From assembly GCF_005491705.1 (NCBI RefSeq), contig NZ_CP028092.1, positions 1,302,001-1,366,000 on the forward strand: a stretch of 64,000 bases of DNA, given 5' to 3'. Of the stretch, positions 54,066-62,865 are shown one piece after another. Source of the stretch: Pontibacter sp. SGAir0037. Its GTDB lineage: Bacteria > Bacteroidota > Bacteroidia > Cytophagales > Hymenobacteraceae. The notes below the pieces were generated by a model that saw only the letters and a program-made list of their open reading frames with translations, made no database searches and was not told where the DNA came from. A program made the position numbers and the translations under genes. Numbering within the stretch: position 1 is the first letter of the stretch; each line of letters starts with the position of its first letter.

Positions 54066-54776
54066 ATGAAAAAAGAAGATATTCATTTATCCGACTGGAA
54101 GCGCATATTGATTGGTGACGCCCCCTGGGAATTTACAATAGAGGTTTTTATACGAACACTGGTAATATTTTTACTGCTTGTTATCGTTTTGCGTTTACTC
54201 GGTAAACGGATGAGTGCACAGCTTACCCTAACCGAAATGGCCATTATGTTAGTGCTGGGTGCCATTGTTTCTGTTCCTATGCAGATTCCTGAACGAGGTA
54301 TAATTCCTACTGTTTTAGCTCTCTTTTTTACCCTGTTGTTTCAAAGAGGCTGGAATTACCTGGCTTTTAAAAACCAAAAGATCGAGTTTTTAACGCAAGG
54401 CAAAGAAAGCCTTGTGGTAAAAGACGGGCGGCTACTACTGGATGAAATGCAAAAGTCTTCTACCACACGTGAGCAGCTTTTCTCAGAATTAAGGCGAATG
54501 GATGTGCAACATCTTGGACAGGTAAAACGGGTGTATCAGGAAGCCTACGGCATGTTTAGTCTTTACAAAAAGGCAGATCCTTGTATTGGCCTCAGTATAC
54601 TGCCGGAACAGGATAAAAAGCTGTGGGATGAGGAGAAAAAGATTGAAGGACATTTTGCCTGTTTCCGTTGTGGGCATACTGTCGAGAGTGATAACAAGCC
54701 TGATCAGGAGTGTAAGTTTTGTGGTGCTAACAGATGGGTAGAAACCATTGGAAAATTAGAGGAAGAAACAACCTAG
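54066..54776 (+). CDS. DUF421 (YetF-type) membrane protein with C-terminal zinc-ribbon-like domain
   Basis: The 236-residue protein has three predicted N-terminal membrane helices (VFIRTLVIFLLLVIVLRLLG, MAIMLVLGAIVSVPM, TVLALFFTLLF). The DUF421 soluble core follows (GKESLVVKDGRLLLDEMQK to LFSELRRMDVQHLGQV). YetF-type proteins are widespread and poorly understood; they have been linked to spore or membrane stress in some bacteria. The unusual part is the C-terminus: Cys199, Cys202, Cys216 and Cys219 form a CX2C-X13-CX2C zinc-ribbon or rubredoxin-like knuckle. The next gene is a paralogue with the same four cysteine positions. Confidence 0.85.
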   Translation: MKKEDIHLSDWKRILIGDAPWEFTIEVFIRTLVIFLLLVIVLRLLGKRMSAQLTLTEMAIMLVLGAIVSVPMQIPERGIIPTVLALFFTLLFQRGWNYLAFKNQKIEFLTQGKESLVVKDGRLLLDEMQKSSTTREQLFSELRRMDVQHLGQVKRVYQEAYGMFSLYKKADPCIGLSILPEQDKKLWDEEKKIEGHFACFRCGHTVESDNKPDQECKFCGANRWVETIGKLEEETT

Positions 54777-54858
54777 CCCTAAGTTAACTTTAAACCTTTA
54801 GCTGTCGCTAGTTTAAGCAGTTCGGCTATAGGCAGCATAATAAAATCTTAGAAAGTAT

Positions 54859-55551
54859 ATGGGAGCAGATGATGTTGACGTAACGGATATAATGCGGATT
54901 ATCCTGGGCGATATACCCTGGATATTTTTAGTTGAAGTTGTCATCAGGATCTTTTTTGTGTACCTGTTGCTGATGGTGTCGATGCGCCTGATGGGTAAGC
55001 GCATGGCCAATACGATGAGCAGCGTGGAAATTGCTGCTTTGGTTTCTATGGCAGCCGCAATAGGTGTTCCGGTGCTGGCGCCTGAGCGGGGTTTACTGCC
55101 GGCTGTTATCATCGCTTTAATTGTTGTTGCTGTTCACCGCCTTATTGCCCATTATTCTTATAAAAAGCAAAAATTCGAAACGCTGGCACAGGGAGATTTA
55201 AGTGTACTGGTTGAAGACGGCCAGCTTTTACTTGATGTCATGAAACTTAACCGGATAACCCGCGAGAGGCTTTTTGCAGAATTCAGAAGCTTGGGCCTCA
55301 CTAATTTAGGCCGTATCAGGAGGTCCTATCTGGAAGCCAGTGGTAATTTTACAACCATGATTTATGAAGAAGAAAAACCTGGGCTTTCCATTATACCACG
55401 CTGGGATGAAGAGTTTCTGGAAGAGCAACCAAAAGCTGAAAATATCTATGCTTGTGGTAGCTGTGGCGTACTGACAAAGGACGCTAAACGAACTGAATTT
55501 GAATGCCCGGATTGTGGTCATCAAGACTGGCTCGATGCTATTATAACGTAA
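54859..55551 (+). CDS. DUF421 (YetF-type) membrane protein with C-terminal zinc-ribbon-like domain, second copy
   Basis: The 230-residue protein repeats the layout of the gene 82 bases upstream. It has three membrane helices (LVEVVIRIFFVYLLLMVSMR, EIAALVSMAAAIGVPVLA, LLPAVIIALIVVAVHRLIA) and a DUF421 core (GDLSVLVEDGQLLLDVMKLN to RERLFAEFRSLGLTNLG). The C-terminus carries four cysteines at 199, 202, 216 and 219 in CX2C-X13-CX2C. The cores have diverged strongly, but cysteine positions and spacing are identical, so the knuckle is under constraint. A metal-binding role is inference. Confidence 0.85.
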   Translation: MGADDVDVTDIMRIILGDIPWIFLVEVVIRIFFVYLLLMVSMRLMGKRMANTMSSVEIAALVSMAAAIGVPVLAPERGLLPAVIIALIVVAVHRLIAHYSYKKQKFETLAQGDLSVLVEDGQLLLDVMKLNRITRERLFAEFRSLGLTNLGRIRRSYLEASGNFTTMIYEEEKPGLSIIPRWDEEFLEEQPKAENIYACGSCGVLTKDAKRTEFECPDCGHQDWLDAIIT

Positions 55552-55591
55552 GCCCCCTTCCCTATTGTTTTAGTCTTACAAATTAACTTTT

Positions 55592-56770
55592 CTACAAAAT
55601 CATTATCCTTTTGCCACCGCTTCGGGCTGATGCATAAATTGCTTCCAGAATTTTCATGTCCCGCAGACCCATTTCACCGGGCACAATAGACTCCTGGTTG
55701 CTGGCAAAGCGCTGAGCCTGCCCGTCCATCTGGAGCGCCTGCTCATATACATCCGGGAAGTCCATTTTGCCCTCGCTGGTCTCCCCTTTCTTCCCCTCGT
55801 ATGCATATACCGGATCAACTTTCCACCAGCCGTTCTCCGCCTTTCCAGAAAGCAGGTTCTCTTCTTCGGCATAACTGCTTCTGCACGTGGCAATAACGCC
55901 ATCCTCAAACTCCATCTGCCAACTGATCGACTGTTCCACGCCGTTGTTAAAGTATTCCTGGTTGGTTACCTCTCCGAACGTGGCTGTAACAGCCGCAGGT
56001 GCCTTTCCTAAAGTATAGCAGGCGCCCTGTACACAATATATCCCGACATCCATCAAAGGTCCCCCACCCGATAGTTCTTTGTCCAGTCGCCACACATCCG
56101 GGCTGTCCTTGGTCATGTCCTGGCTGTTAGCGGCTTCTATGCTTTGTACCTTACCATAAACCTGTTGCTGACCCAGCTCCATAACGCGCTTGTTAAATGG
56201 CTCGTAATGCAGGCGGTAACCAATGGCCAGCTTTACATTGTTCTCCCTGCAGGCATCGAGCATACGCTGTGCATCTGCCACGGTGGTTGCCATAGGCTTT
56301 TCACAAATCACATGTTTTTTGGCTTTAGCTGCTCGTATCGTATACTCGGCGTGCATGCTGTTCGGCAGGACAATGTATACAATGTCTATGTCCGGGTTGT
56401 CTGCTATCTGATCGAACGTTTCGTAATTGTAAATATTCTTGTCCGGAATACTGTACTTCGATTTCCATTCTTCCGCTTTAGATGGTGTACCGGTTACAAT
56501 ACCAGCCAGGTAGCAATGTGCTGTTTCCTGTAGTGCCGGTGCCAACTGTTCTGTGCTATACTGCCCCAGTCCTACCAGTGCTATACCTAATTTCCGGCTG
56601 TTGGCCGCCGCCTGTATTTCCTCCGTACTCTGCTCGTCGGTTTTACCGCCTGACTGGCAGGAACTCAACGAGAGCAACGGAAGGCCAAAGGCAGTACTGC
56701 CTAACACAAAAGAAAAGCCTTTGATAAATCTTCTTCTGTCTGAAGCACTATGATGAATGTTGTTTTTCAT
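55592..56770 (-). CDS. Gfo/Idh/MocA family oxidoreductase with Tat-type signal
   Basis: The 392-residue protein starts at ATG 56770 with a Tat-like signal (SDRRRFIKGFSFVLG then LPLLSLSSC, a possible lipobox). Gfo/Idh/MocA enzymes carry a tightly bound NAD(P) and act on sugars or inositols. The N-terminal nucleotide-binding domain has GIALVGLGQYSTEQL and the family lysine in ICEKPMATTVADAQ. The C-terminal substrate domain follows with DVGIYCVQGACYTLGK. Its relatives include periplasmic glucose-fructose oxidoreductase-type enzymes. Export before folding, with the cofactor already bound, fits a Tat substrate. No sugar-uptake genes are adjacent. Confidence 0.9.
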   Translation of the reverse strand: MKNNIHHSASDRRRFIKGFSFVLGSTAFGLPLLSLSSCQSGGKTDEQSTEEIQAAANSRKLGIALVGLGQYSTEQLAPALQETAHCYLAGIVTGTPSKAEEWKSKYSIPDKNIYNYETFDQIADNPDIDIVYIVLPNSMHAEYTIRAAKAKKHVICEKPMATTVADAQRMLDACRENNVKLAIGYRLHYEPFNKRVMELGQQQVYGKVQSIEAANSQDMTKDSPDVWRLDKELSGGGPLMDVGIYCVQGACYTLGKAPAAVTATFGEVTNQEYFNNGVEQSISWQMEFEDGVIATCRSSYAEEENLLSGKAENGWWKVDPVYAYEGKKGETSEGKMDFPDVYEQALQMDGQAQRFASNQESIVPGEMGLRDMKILEAIYASARSGGKRIMIL

Positions 56771-56887
56771 GAGCAAGGAAGCTGAGGATGTTACAAATGA
56801 TTTAGATGCTTTACAGGTACTAATAAATTGGCTGGATTATTGGCATATGTATGAGGCTTCAAACTGCGTTCTGCAACTTCTCAGAAA

Positions 56888-56937
56888 CCAGCAGCCCCTT
56901 TAAACTTAAAATGGCATTTACTTAAAAGGGCTGTTGG
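56888..56937 (-). terminator. Weak terminator after the zinc dehydrogenase gene
   Basis: On the minus strand CCAACAGCCCTTTT (56937-56924) faces AAAGGGGCTGCTGG (56901-56888) with wobble pairs. It lies 17 bases after the dehydrogenase stop, but the T run is short. Confidence 0.45.
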
Positions 56938-56954
56938 CTTCAAGAGAATTTACT

Positions 56955-58112
56955 TTATGGCTTCAGCACTACCTTTACACAATCATCTTCCTTGTTATTG
57001 AAGATTTTATAAGCATGCGGGGCTTCGGACAAGGGAAGTTTGTGTGTGATTATATCATCCAGTACAACCTTGCCGTCTTCCACCAGTTTCAGCAGCGTGT
57101 CGATGTAAGCCTGCACAGGAGCCTGTCCGGCGCGCATAATCAAGCCTTTGTCGAAGAACTGGCCGAGCGGGAACTTATCGTAGTAGGAGCCATAAACACC
57201 CACTACAGAAACAACGCCTCCTCTTCGCACGGCGCTAAAACAGTTTTCCAGCACATTAGTCGTACCAGCCTGCAAGCGTATCGTGTTAAGGGCCTTTTCA
57301 AGGATAGTGCGATCCGCTTCCATACCCACGGCATCAATACACACATCGGCACCTCTTCCCTGTGTCATGTCCCGGACAAGTTGTATAACATCTTGCTCTG
57401 CAGCATTGATCACTTCAGAATTCGCAGATTCCTGAGCCTTCTTCAGGCGGTATGGCTGAATATCTACGCCTATTACTCTGCCAGCTCCTTTTAGCCAGGC
57501 CGACTTCTGTGCCATAATACCTACAGGACCGCATCCGAATACTACCACAGTTTCTCCACCTTTAAGATTGGCCCAGTCTACGGCAATGTAACCTGTCGGA
57601 AAAATATCGGTTAGGAACAGTGCCTGCTCGTCTGTCAGCATATCAGGCACTTTGCGTGGACCTACATCGGCAAAAGGCACTCTAACGTACTCAGCCTGTC
57701 CGCCGGCATAGCCGCCATACAGGTTGGTGTAGCCAAACAAGGCGGCGCCTTTCTGATCTAGCAAGGCTCCTTCCGGGCCGTAGTGTTTCTCGTTCGAGTT
57801 CTCGCAATGCGGGTAAAGGTCGTGCTGGCAAAAGAAGCACTGCCCGCAACTGATCGGAAAGGGCACTACCACCCTGTCTCCTTTTTTCAGGTTTGTAATG
57901 GCCTTACCTGTTTCTACTACTTCCCCCATAAACTCATGGCCAACAATCAGGTTTTCTATCTGCGGAATCTTCCCGTTGTAAATATGCAGGTCGGAGCCGC
58001 AAATGGCGGTGCTGGTTACCTTCAGTATAATATCCCGCGCATCCTCTATACCCGGATCCGGCACATTGTCCACCTTCATTACTTTAGGCATGTGAAATCG
58101 TACTGCTTTCAT
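56955..58112 (-). CDS. Zinc-dependent alcohol dehydrogenase (medium-chain, glutathione-independent formaldehyde dehydrogenase-like)
   Basis: The 385-residue protein is a medium-chain zinc dehydrogenase. The catalytic-zinc ligands lie in ICGSDLHIYNG and VGHEFMGEV, and the structural-zinc cysteines lie in CGQCFFCQHDLYPHC near 97-111. The NAD-binding loop is VVFGCGPVGIMAQKSA near 180-195. The long insert with the segment GALLDQKGAALFGYTNLYGG is typical of the formaldehyde-dehydrogenase-like (glutathione-independent) branch of the family, which acts on aldehydes or sugar alcohols. It is transcribed divergently from the PfkB gene; two AGAAACGGTT repeats lie between them. Confidence 0.9.
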   Translation of the reverse strand: MKAVRFHMPKVMKVDNVPDPGIEDARDIILKVTSTAICGSDLHIYNGKIPQIENLIVGHEFMGEVVETGKAITNLKKGDRVVVPFPISCGQCFFCQHDLYPHCENSNEKHYGPEGALLDQKGAALFGYTNLYGGYAGGQAEYVRVPFADVGPRKVPDMLTDEQALFLTDIFPTGYIAVDWANLKGGETVVVFGCGPVGIMAQKSAWLKGAGRVIGVDIQPYRLKKAQESANSEVINAAEQDVIQLVRDMTQGRGADVCIDAVGMEADRTILEKALNTIRLQAGTTNVLENCFSAVRRGGVVSVVGVYGSYYDKFPLGQFFDKGLIMRAGQAPVQAYIDTLLKLVEDGKVVLDDIITHKLPLSEAPHAYKIFNNKEDDCVKVVLKP

Positions 58113-58147
58113 AGTTCTATTTTGTGTTTATATGATCAATTGTACTT

Positions 58148-58184
58148 AGAAACGGTTCAGTAGCTACTTTGTTAAGAAACGGTT
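58148..58184. promoter_or_regulatory. Two AGAAACGGTT direct repeats between divergent genes
   Basis: AGAAACGGTT occurs at 58148-58157 and 58175-58184, 27 bases apart. Each copy contains the near-palindrome AAACGGTT(T). They sit within 80 bases of the dehydrogenase start and about 150 bases before the kinase start. They could be regulator binding sites for one or both genes; this is inference. Confidence 0.45.
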
Positions 58185-58334
58185 TAAAAAAACAGAGGAA
58201 AATTAATATAAATGTATTGCTTAGTCGCCTGTATTCACACATCTCTAATAAAACCAAAAGAACTTCGTAGCATCCGGATAAGCTGTTTACCGTATGCAGT
58301 AGGGCAATTCTGCAGGAGTGTAAAAAAATATCTG

Positions 58335-59288
58335 ATGACACAAGGCATTATTCTTTCGCTTGGCAGCGTAAACGCAGATTTTCAGGTACGTGTAGACAAA
58401 AAGCCGGGCACTACCACCACTATGCTGGGGCACGACTTCCTGCGGCTAAGTGGTGGCAAGGCGGCTAACGTAGCTTATCTGGCACGCAAGTTAGGGGTTC
58501 AGGCTTCTTTGATCGCTCACGTGGGGAAAGACGATTTACAGGAACAGGCACTTGGCTCGCTACAGGAAATGGGGGTTGAACTACGCTATGTACGTGCTCT
58601 CGAACAGGAGACAACAGGCGTTTCGATGATAGCCGTTCCCGAAGACGGTAAGAAGCAGATCATCCTGGCTGCCAATGCCAACGATGTGTGGCAGCACGAA
58701 GATGGCGATGAAGTTGAAAAAGCAATTCATCAGGCTCCGGAGGGCTCTGTACTTGTAGTGGATTATGAAATTGCGCCCTTTATCGTAGAAAGAGCTATTG
58801 TGGTTGCTCATAAAAAAGGGTTTTTAGTGCTGTTAGATCCCTCTCCTGCCGACCGGGTAAACCAAGAGCTATATCCCCAGATAAATTACATGGTGCCCGA
58901 TGCCTCCGAAACAGAAGACCTGACTGGTATAAAACCAGACACAGTATCTCGTGCAAAGGAGGCGGCCCTGCGTTTGGTCGAACTGGGGATAGCCCATGCA
59001 GTTGTAAAAATGGAAGATGGTGGCTGCGTGGCTGCCACACAGGAAGAAATACTGCATATACCTGCCATTCAGGTAGAAGTGGTGGATGCCACCGGAGCTG
59101 GAGATGCCTTTGCAGGGGCGCTTGCCGTTGCCTTATTGGAGAAGCGCCCGCTAAAGGAAGCGGCTTGTTTTGCCTCGGCTGCCTCCCAGGCCGCGGTAAC
59201 AGGCTATGGCTCACAACCGGCATACCCTGATCGGGAAGGTATCGGATTCTACTACAAGCAATTAATCACCCAAACAAAAAAGCTTTAA
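58335..59288 (+). CDS. PfkB-family carbohydrate kinase
   Basis: The 317-residue protein starts at ATG 58335, where the ribokinase fold begins (ILSLGSVNADFQV); the upstream frame has no plausible start. It has the PfkB signatures: LSGGKAANVAYLARKLG near 38-54 and the catalytic base in DATGAGDAFAGAL near 254-266. PfkB kinases phosphorylate sugars such as ribose or fructose or nucleosides, so the substrate is not fixed. The gene ends in TAATG, where its stop overlaps the start of the GH65 phosphorylase, so translation is coupled. Confidence 0.9.
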   Translation: MTQGIILSLGSVNADFQVRVDKKPGTTTTMLGHDFLRLSGGKAANVAYLARKLGVQASLIAHVGKDDLQEQALGSLQEMGVELRYVRALEQETTGVSMIAVPEDGKKQIILAANANDVWQHEDGDEVEKAIHQAPEGSVLVVDYEIAPFIVERAIVVAHKKGFLVLLDPSPADRVNQELYPQINYMVPDASETEDLTGIKPDTVSRAKEAALRLVELGIAHAVVKMEDGGCVAATQEEILHIPAIQVEVVDATGAGDAFAGALAVALLEKRPLKEAACFASAASQAAVTGYGSQPAYPDREGIGFYYKQLITQTKKL

Positions 59289-61657
59289 TGGAGACGGCAA
59301 GAGCTGAAGATGGTGCCTGGGTTATTCAGTTTGACCATTACGACCCGGAAGATGAGGGGAGGCGTGAATCTTTGCTGGCAATCGGAAACGGATGCATTGT
59401 TTCCAGGGCCGCTGCGCCAGAGTCGGGCGATGATAAAATTCATTATCCGGGCACTTACCGGGTTGGCTGCTACAACGAGCTGACAAGCCATATACAGGGG
59501 CAGGAGGTAAAGAATGAATCGATGGTGAACCTGCCGAACTGGCTCCCGCTTTCTTTTCGTGTGGAGCAGGGTCCCTGGTTTTCGCTGGAGGATGTAACGA
59601 TTCTGTCTTACAGGCAAACGCTGCACCTGCAGAAAAGTCTGCTAAGTCGCACGGTGTATTTCAGCGATCAGCAGGGCCGGCGTACCCTGCTCCGGGAACG
59701 GCGTTTCATCAGCATGGCCCAGCCGCACCTGATGTGCCTATCCCTGGAAATAACGGCAGAAAACTGGTCGGGAAACCTCGAAATACGGACTGGCCTCGAC
59801 GGCCACATCACCAACAACAAAGTACCGCGCTATGCTCCTTATAACCGGCATCACCTGGAAATACAGCAGACAGGCAGTTGGGCCGACAATAACCTGGAAC
59901 TGATCGCCCGCACGGTACAATCCGATTTTACCATGGCTTTTACGGCACGAACACAGGTAAAAGTAAATGGTGCCGCCCTGACTGGAATTGCTTCAGTAAA
60001 ACCTGAAAAGGAAAAGATTTTCAGTACGATGCAGGTGTTTCTGCAGAAAGGCGACAAAGTGAACATAGAGAAAATTGCAGCGCTTTATACTTCCATCAAC
60101 ATGCCTGCCGGGGAGTGTCGGCAGGCGGCACGCGAAGCGCTGCTTGCCGCTCCCGACTTCAATACACTGCTTACAGCCCACGAAGCAGCCTGGCAGCAAC
60201 TCTGGCACCGTTGCCAGCTAACGATGGACAATCAGGAACAGCTCCTTCTGTTTCGCCTGCACATATTCCATATCCTGCAGAACCTCTCGCCTTACACTGC
60301 TGAGATGGATGCCGGTGTACCTCCAAGCGGCTGGCAGGGCGAAGAATATCATGGCCAGGTTTTCTGGGATGAGGTGTTTATCTTCCCGTTCCTGATTTTT
60401 CATTTTCCTGAGTCGGCCCGGTCGCTGCTGCATTACCGCTACCGCCGCCTGCATGCAGCCCGGCAACTGGCTGCTCAACATGGATTCGCGGGTGCTATGT
60501 ATCCCTGGCGCAGCGCCAGCGATGGCGAGGAAGAAACCCCGCCTTTCCAGCTGAACCCGCTCTCAGGTCGCTGGATGCACGACTATACGTTCCTGCAGCG
60601 CCACGTGGGGGCTATCATCGCCTACAACATCTGGTACTATGTGCAGATAACCAACGACCTTGCCTTTCTGGCTGATTGTGGTGCGGAGCTTTTCCTGGAG
60701 ATTGCCCGCTTCTGGGCCAGCATAGCTACCTACAACAAACACCTGGACCGCTACGAAATTCATGGCGTAGTGGGTCCTGACGAATACCATACAGCCTATC
60801 AGCATGCGGATAAGCCAGGGATCAGCAACAATAGCTACACCAACCTAATGGCTGTCTGGACGCTTTCTCACGCCGGAGCATTGCTGCAACTCCTGCCCGA
60901 GCAAGCGCAGCAAGAACTACTGGAGAAGCTGAAACTGACACCCGATGAACTGGAACAATGGGATACCATCAGCCGGAAGATGCGGTTTGTATTTAACAGC
61001 GATGGCACGCTCTCCCAATTCGAAGGCTTTGAAGAGCTGCAAAAATTTGACCTGTACACCTTACGGCAAAAGCACGGAACAGAGCGGCTCGACTGGGTAC
61101 TGGAAAGCACGCACGACTCGGTGCAGCATTACCAGATTTCCAAACAAGCCGATACCCCTGTGTTGCTGTACCTTTTCAGGCCTGAAGAACTTACCGCCCT
61201 GTTTCGTCGCAATGGCTATGAGGTGAAGGAAGACCTGCTCCACCGGACGCTGGAACACCATCTTGCCCATACGGCGCACGAATCCACGCTCTCCAAAGTT
61301 GTGTTCGCAGGAGCTTTCGCGGCCTTTGATCCCGCTGTTTCCTGGACGTTTTTTAAGGAAACGCAACAGGTAGATATATCATCGGAAGATAAAGGAACGG
61401 CTGAGGGCATTCATATGGCTGCTATGGGCGGTACACTGGCTGTGCTGCAACACCATTACCTGGGCTGGCAGGTACAGGACGGTAAACTGGAGATGCATCC
61501 TGATTTGCCGCAGGCCTTGGGCCGTGTATACTTTTCACTTCAGTTTCGAAATAAGGAACTCCTGTGCCAGGCAGAGCGCGCTTCCGGTGCATGGGAAAAA
61601 CCGCCTGTACTGCCCGAAGAGGTTGCTTCAAAAGAAAGTTCTGAATCCAGCATCTAA
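59288..61657 (+). CDS. Glycoside hydrolase family 65 phosphorylase (maltose/trehalose/kojibiose-type)
   Basis: GH65 phosphorylases split alpha-glucosides such as maltose, trehalose, kojibiose or nigerose with phosphate, giving beta-glucose 1-phosphate. The 789-residue protein has the N-terminal beta-sandwich, then the catalytic helical barrel with FWDEVFIFPFLIF and GAMYPWRSASDGEE. The catalytic acid is Glu499 in VGPDEYHTAYQHADKPG. The family segment KQADTPVLLYLF follows, and then the phosphate-binding motif HESTLSKVVFAG (usually THDSSLS). It is therefore likely a working phosphorylase with a slightly variant phosphate loop. The start overlaps the PfkB stop (TAATG). The exact substrate is unknown. 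Confidence 0.9.
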   Translation: METARAEDGAWVIQFDHYDPEDEGRRESLLAIGNGCIVSRAAAPESGDDKIHYPGTYRVGCYNELTSHIQGQEVKNESMVNLPNWLPLSFRVEQGPWFSLEDVTILSYRQTLHLQKSLLSRTVYFSDQQGRRTLLRERRFISMAQPHLMCLSLEITAENWSGNLEIRTGLDGHITNNKVPRYAPYNRHHLEIQQTGSWADNNLELIARTVQSDFTMAFTARTQVKVNGAALTGIASVKPEKEKIFSTMQVFLQKGDKVNIEKIAALYTSINMPAGECRQAAREALLAAPDFNTLLTAHEAAWQQLWHRCQLTMDNQEQLLLFRLHIFHILQNLSPYTAEMDAGVPPSGWQGEEYHGQVFWDEVFIFPFLIFHFPESARSLLHYRYRRLHAARQLAAQHGFAGAMYPWRSASDGEEETPPFQLNPLSGRWMHDYTFLQRHVGAIIAYNIWYYVQITNDLAFLADCGAELFLEIARFWASIATYNKHLDRYEIHGVVGPDEYHTAYQHADKPGISNNSYTNLMAVWTLSHAGALLQLLPEQAQQELLEKLKLTPDELEQWDTISRKMRFVFNSDGTLSQFEGFEELQKFDLYTLRQKHGTERLDWVLESTHDSVQHYQISKQADTPVLLYLFRPEELTALFRRNGYEVKEDLLHRTLEHHLAHTAHESTLSKVVFAGAFAAFDPAVSWTFFKETQQVDISSEDKGTAEGIHMAAMGGTLAVLQHHYLGWQVQDGKLEMHPDLPQALGRVYFSLQFRNKELLCQAERASGAWEKPPVLPEEVASKESSESSI

Positions 61658-61756
61658 AAAGAGCTATACCAGTATAGTACCCTTGTATGATTTACATCGG
61701 CCTGGCAAAGCTGCTTCTGTAACCCTGGAAAAGATTGTATGACCTGATCCTGAACT

Positions 61757-62839
61757 ATGAAAAACATCTCCATTTACCGTGTTAATGCAGTATTGCTCCT
61801 GGGTATTCTCACAGTGGTAGCTCTCTACTATGGAAAGCCGTTCTTTATACCGCTGTTCTTTGCCATAGCGCTTTCGATGCTCATGGTGCCTGTGAGCAAT
61901 TGGCTGGAGGCAAGAGGCGTGGGACGTATATGGGCTACACTGTTGTGTATTCTTATCATCCTGCTGTTTATAGCCGGCATTATCCTGGTCATTTCGTTGC
62001 AGGCAGCCAGCTTTTCAAAAGACCTGCCCCAGATACAGCAACAGCTACAGCAAACCCTGGATAACCTGCAGGATTGGATACAGCAAAAGTACGGCGTGGC
62101 CCCGGAACAACAGGTACAGTTTGCCAAAGAGCAAATATCGAAAATTTCACAGTCGGCCAATCAGTTTTTAACTTCAGTGGTAGGCGGATTCTTCGGATTG
62201 CTTACTTCGTTTGCGCTGGTGATCCTCTATTTCTTTTTCCTGATGTGGAAACGCGAAACTTACGAGCAGTTTTTCCTGAGAGTGTTCTCTAGCGAAAGCA
62301 AACCTGCCACCCGGGAAACCCTGCAACAAATAACGAAAGTATCGGGGCAGTACCTGATCGGGCGGCTAATTTCCATGATCTTTCTGGCAGTTTGCTATGG
62401 GATTGGTTTCTCCATACTTGGGCTTAAGAATGCGCTGCTTATCAGTATTATCGCTGTACTGCCAACGCTTGTTCCTTATGTGGGGGCTTTTGTTGGTGGT
62501 GCTTTCCCCATACTGATGGCGTTTGTAAGTGGTTCTACCGGCATGATTTTACCCGTTATAATCATCCTGGTTGCTGCTCAGGTAATCGATAATAATATCA
62601 TAGAGCCTTTGGTAATGGGTAATAAACTGAATATTAAGCCTATTATGACCATATTTGCCATTGTGCTCGGGGAACTGATCTGGGGCATACCGGGCATGAT
62701 TTTGTTTGAACCTTTATTTGCTGTTATCCGGATTGTCTGTGCCCATGTGCCCAAGCTGCACCCTTATAGTTTTCTAATAGAGGATGACCAGGACGAAATG
62801 AAGTGGCTTGAAAAAGTAAAGAGCGTGTTGCGGAAATAA
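61757..62839 (+). CDS. AI-2E family transporter (PerM/TqsA-type)
   Basis: The 360-residue protein is an integral membrane protein. N-terminal helices (for example GILTVVALYYGKPFFIPLFF and LLCILIILLFIAGIILVIS) precede a cytoplasmic/periplasmic segment rich in Gln (PQIQQQLQQTLDNLQDWIQQ). The family C-terminal half follows, with helices including GVPVI-like VGAFVGGAFPILMAFVSGS and IDNNIIEPLVMGNKLNI. AI-2E family proteins export autoinducer-like or other small molecules, but most members are unassigned. It lies 99 bases after the GH65 gene and may be in the same transcript. Confidence 0.9.
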   Translation: MKNISIYRVNAVLLLGILTVVALYYGKPFFIPLFFAIALSMLMVPVSNWLEARGVGRIWATLLCILIILLFIAGIILVISLQAASFSKDLPQIQQQLQQTLDNLQDWIQQKYGVAPEQQVQFAKEQISKISQSANQFLTSVVGGFFGLLTSFALVILYFFFLMWKRETYEQFFLRVFSSESKPATRETLQQITKVSGQYLIGRLISMIFLAVCYGIGFSILGLKNALLISIIAVLPTLVPYVGAFVGGAFPILMAFVSGSTGMILPVIIILVAAQVIDNNIIEPLVMGNKLNIKPIMTIFAIVLGELIWGIPGMILFEPLFAVIRIVCAHVPKLHPYSFLIEDDQDEMKWLEKVKSVLRK

Positions 62840-62865
62840 TACCACAAGCTTCAACTCTCTGTTGC

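Noticed and set aside
56934..57494. 186-codon plus-strand reading frame opposite the zinc dehydrogenase
   Set aside because: It is fully contained in a clear medium-chain dehydrogenase gene on the other strand and has no recognisable domain or start context.
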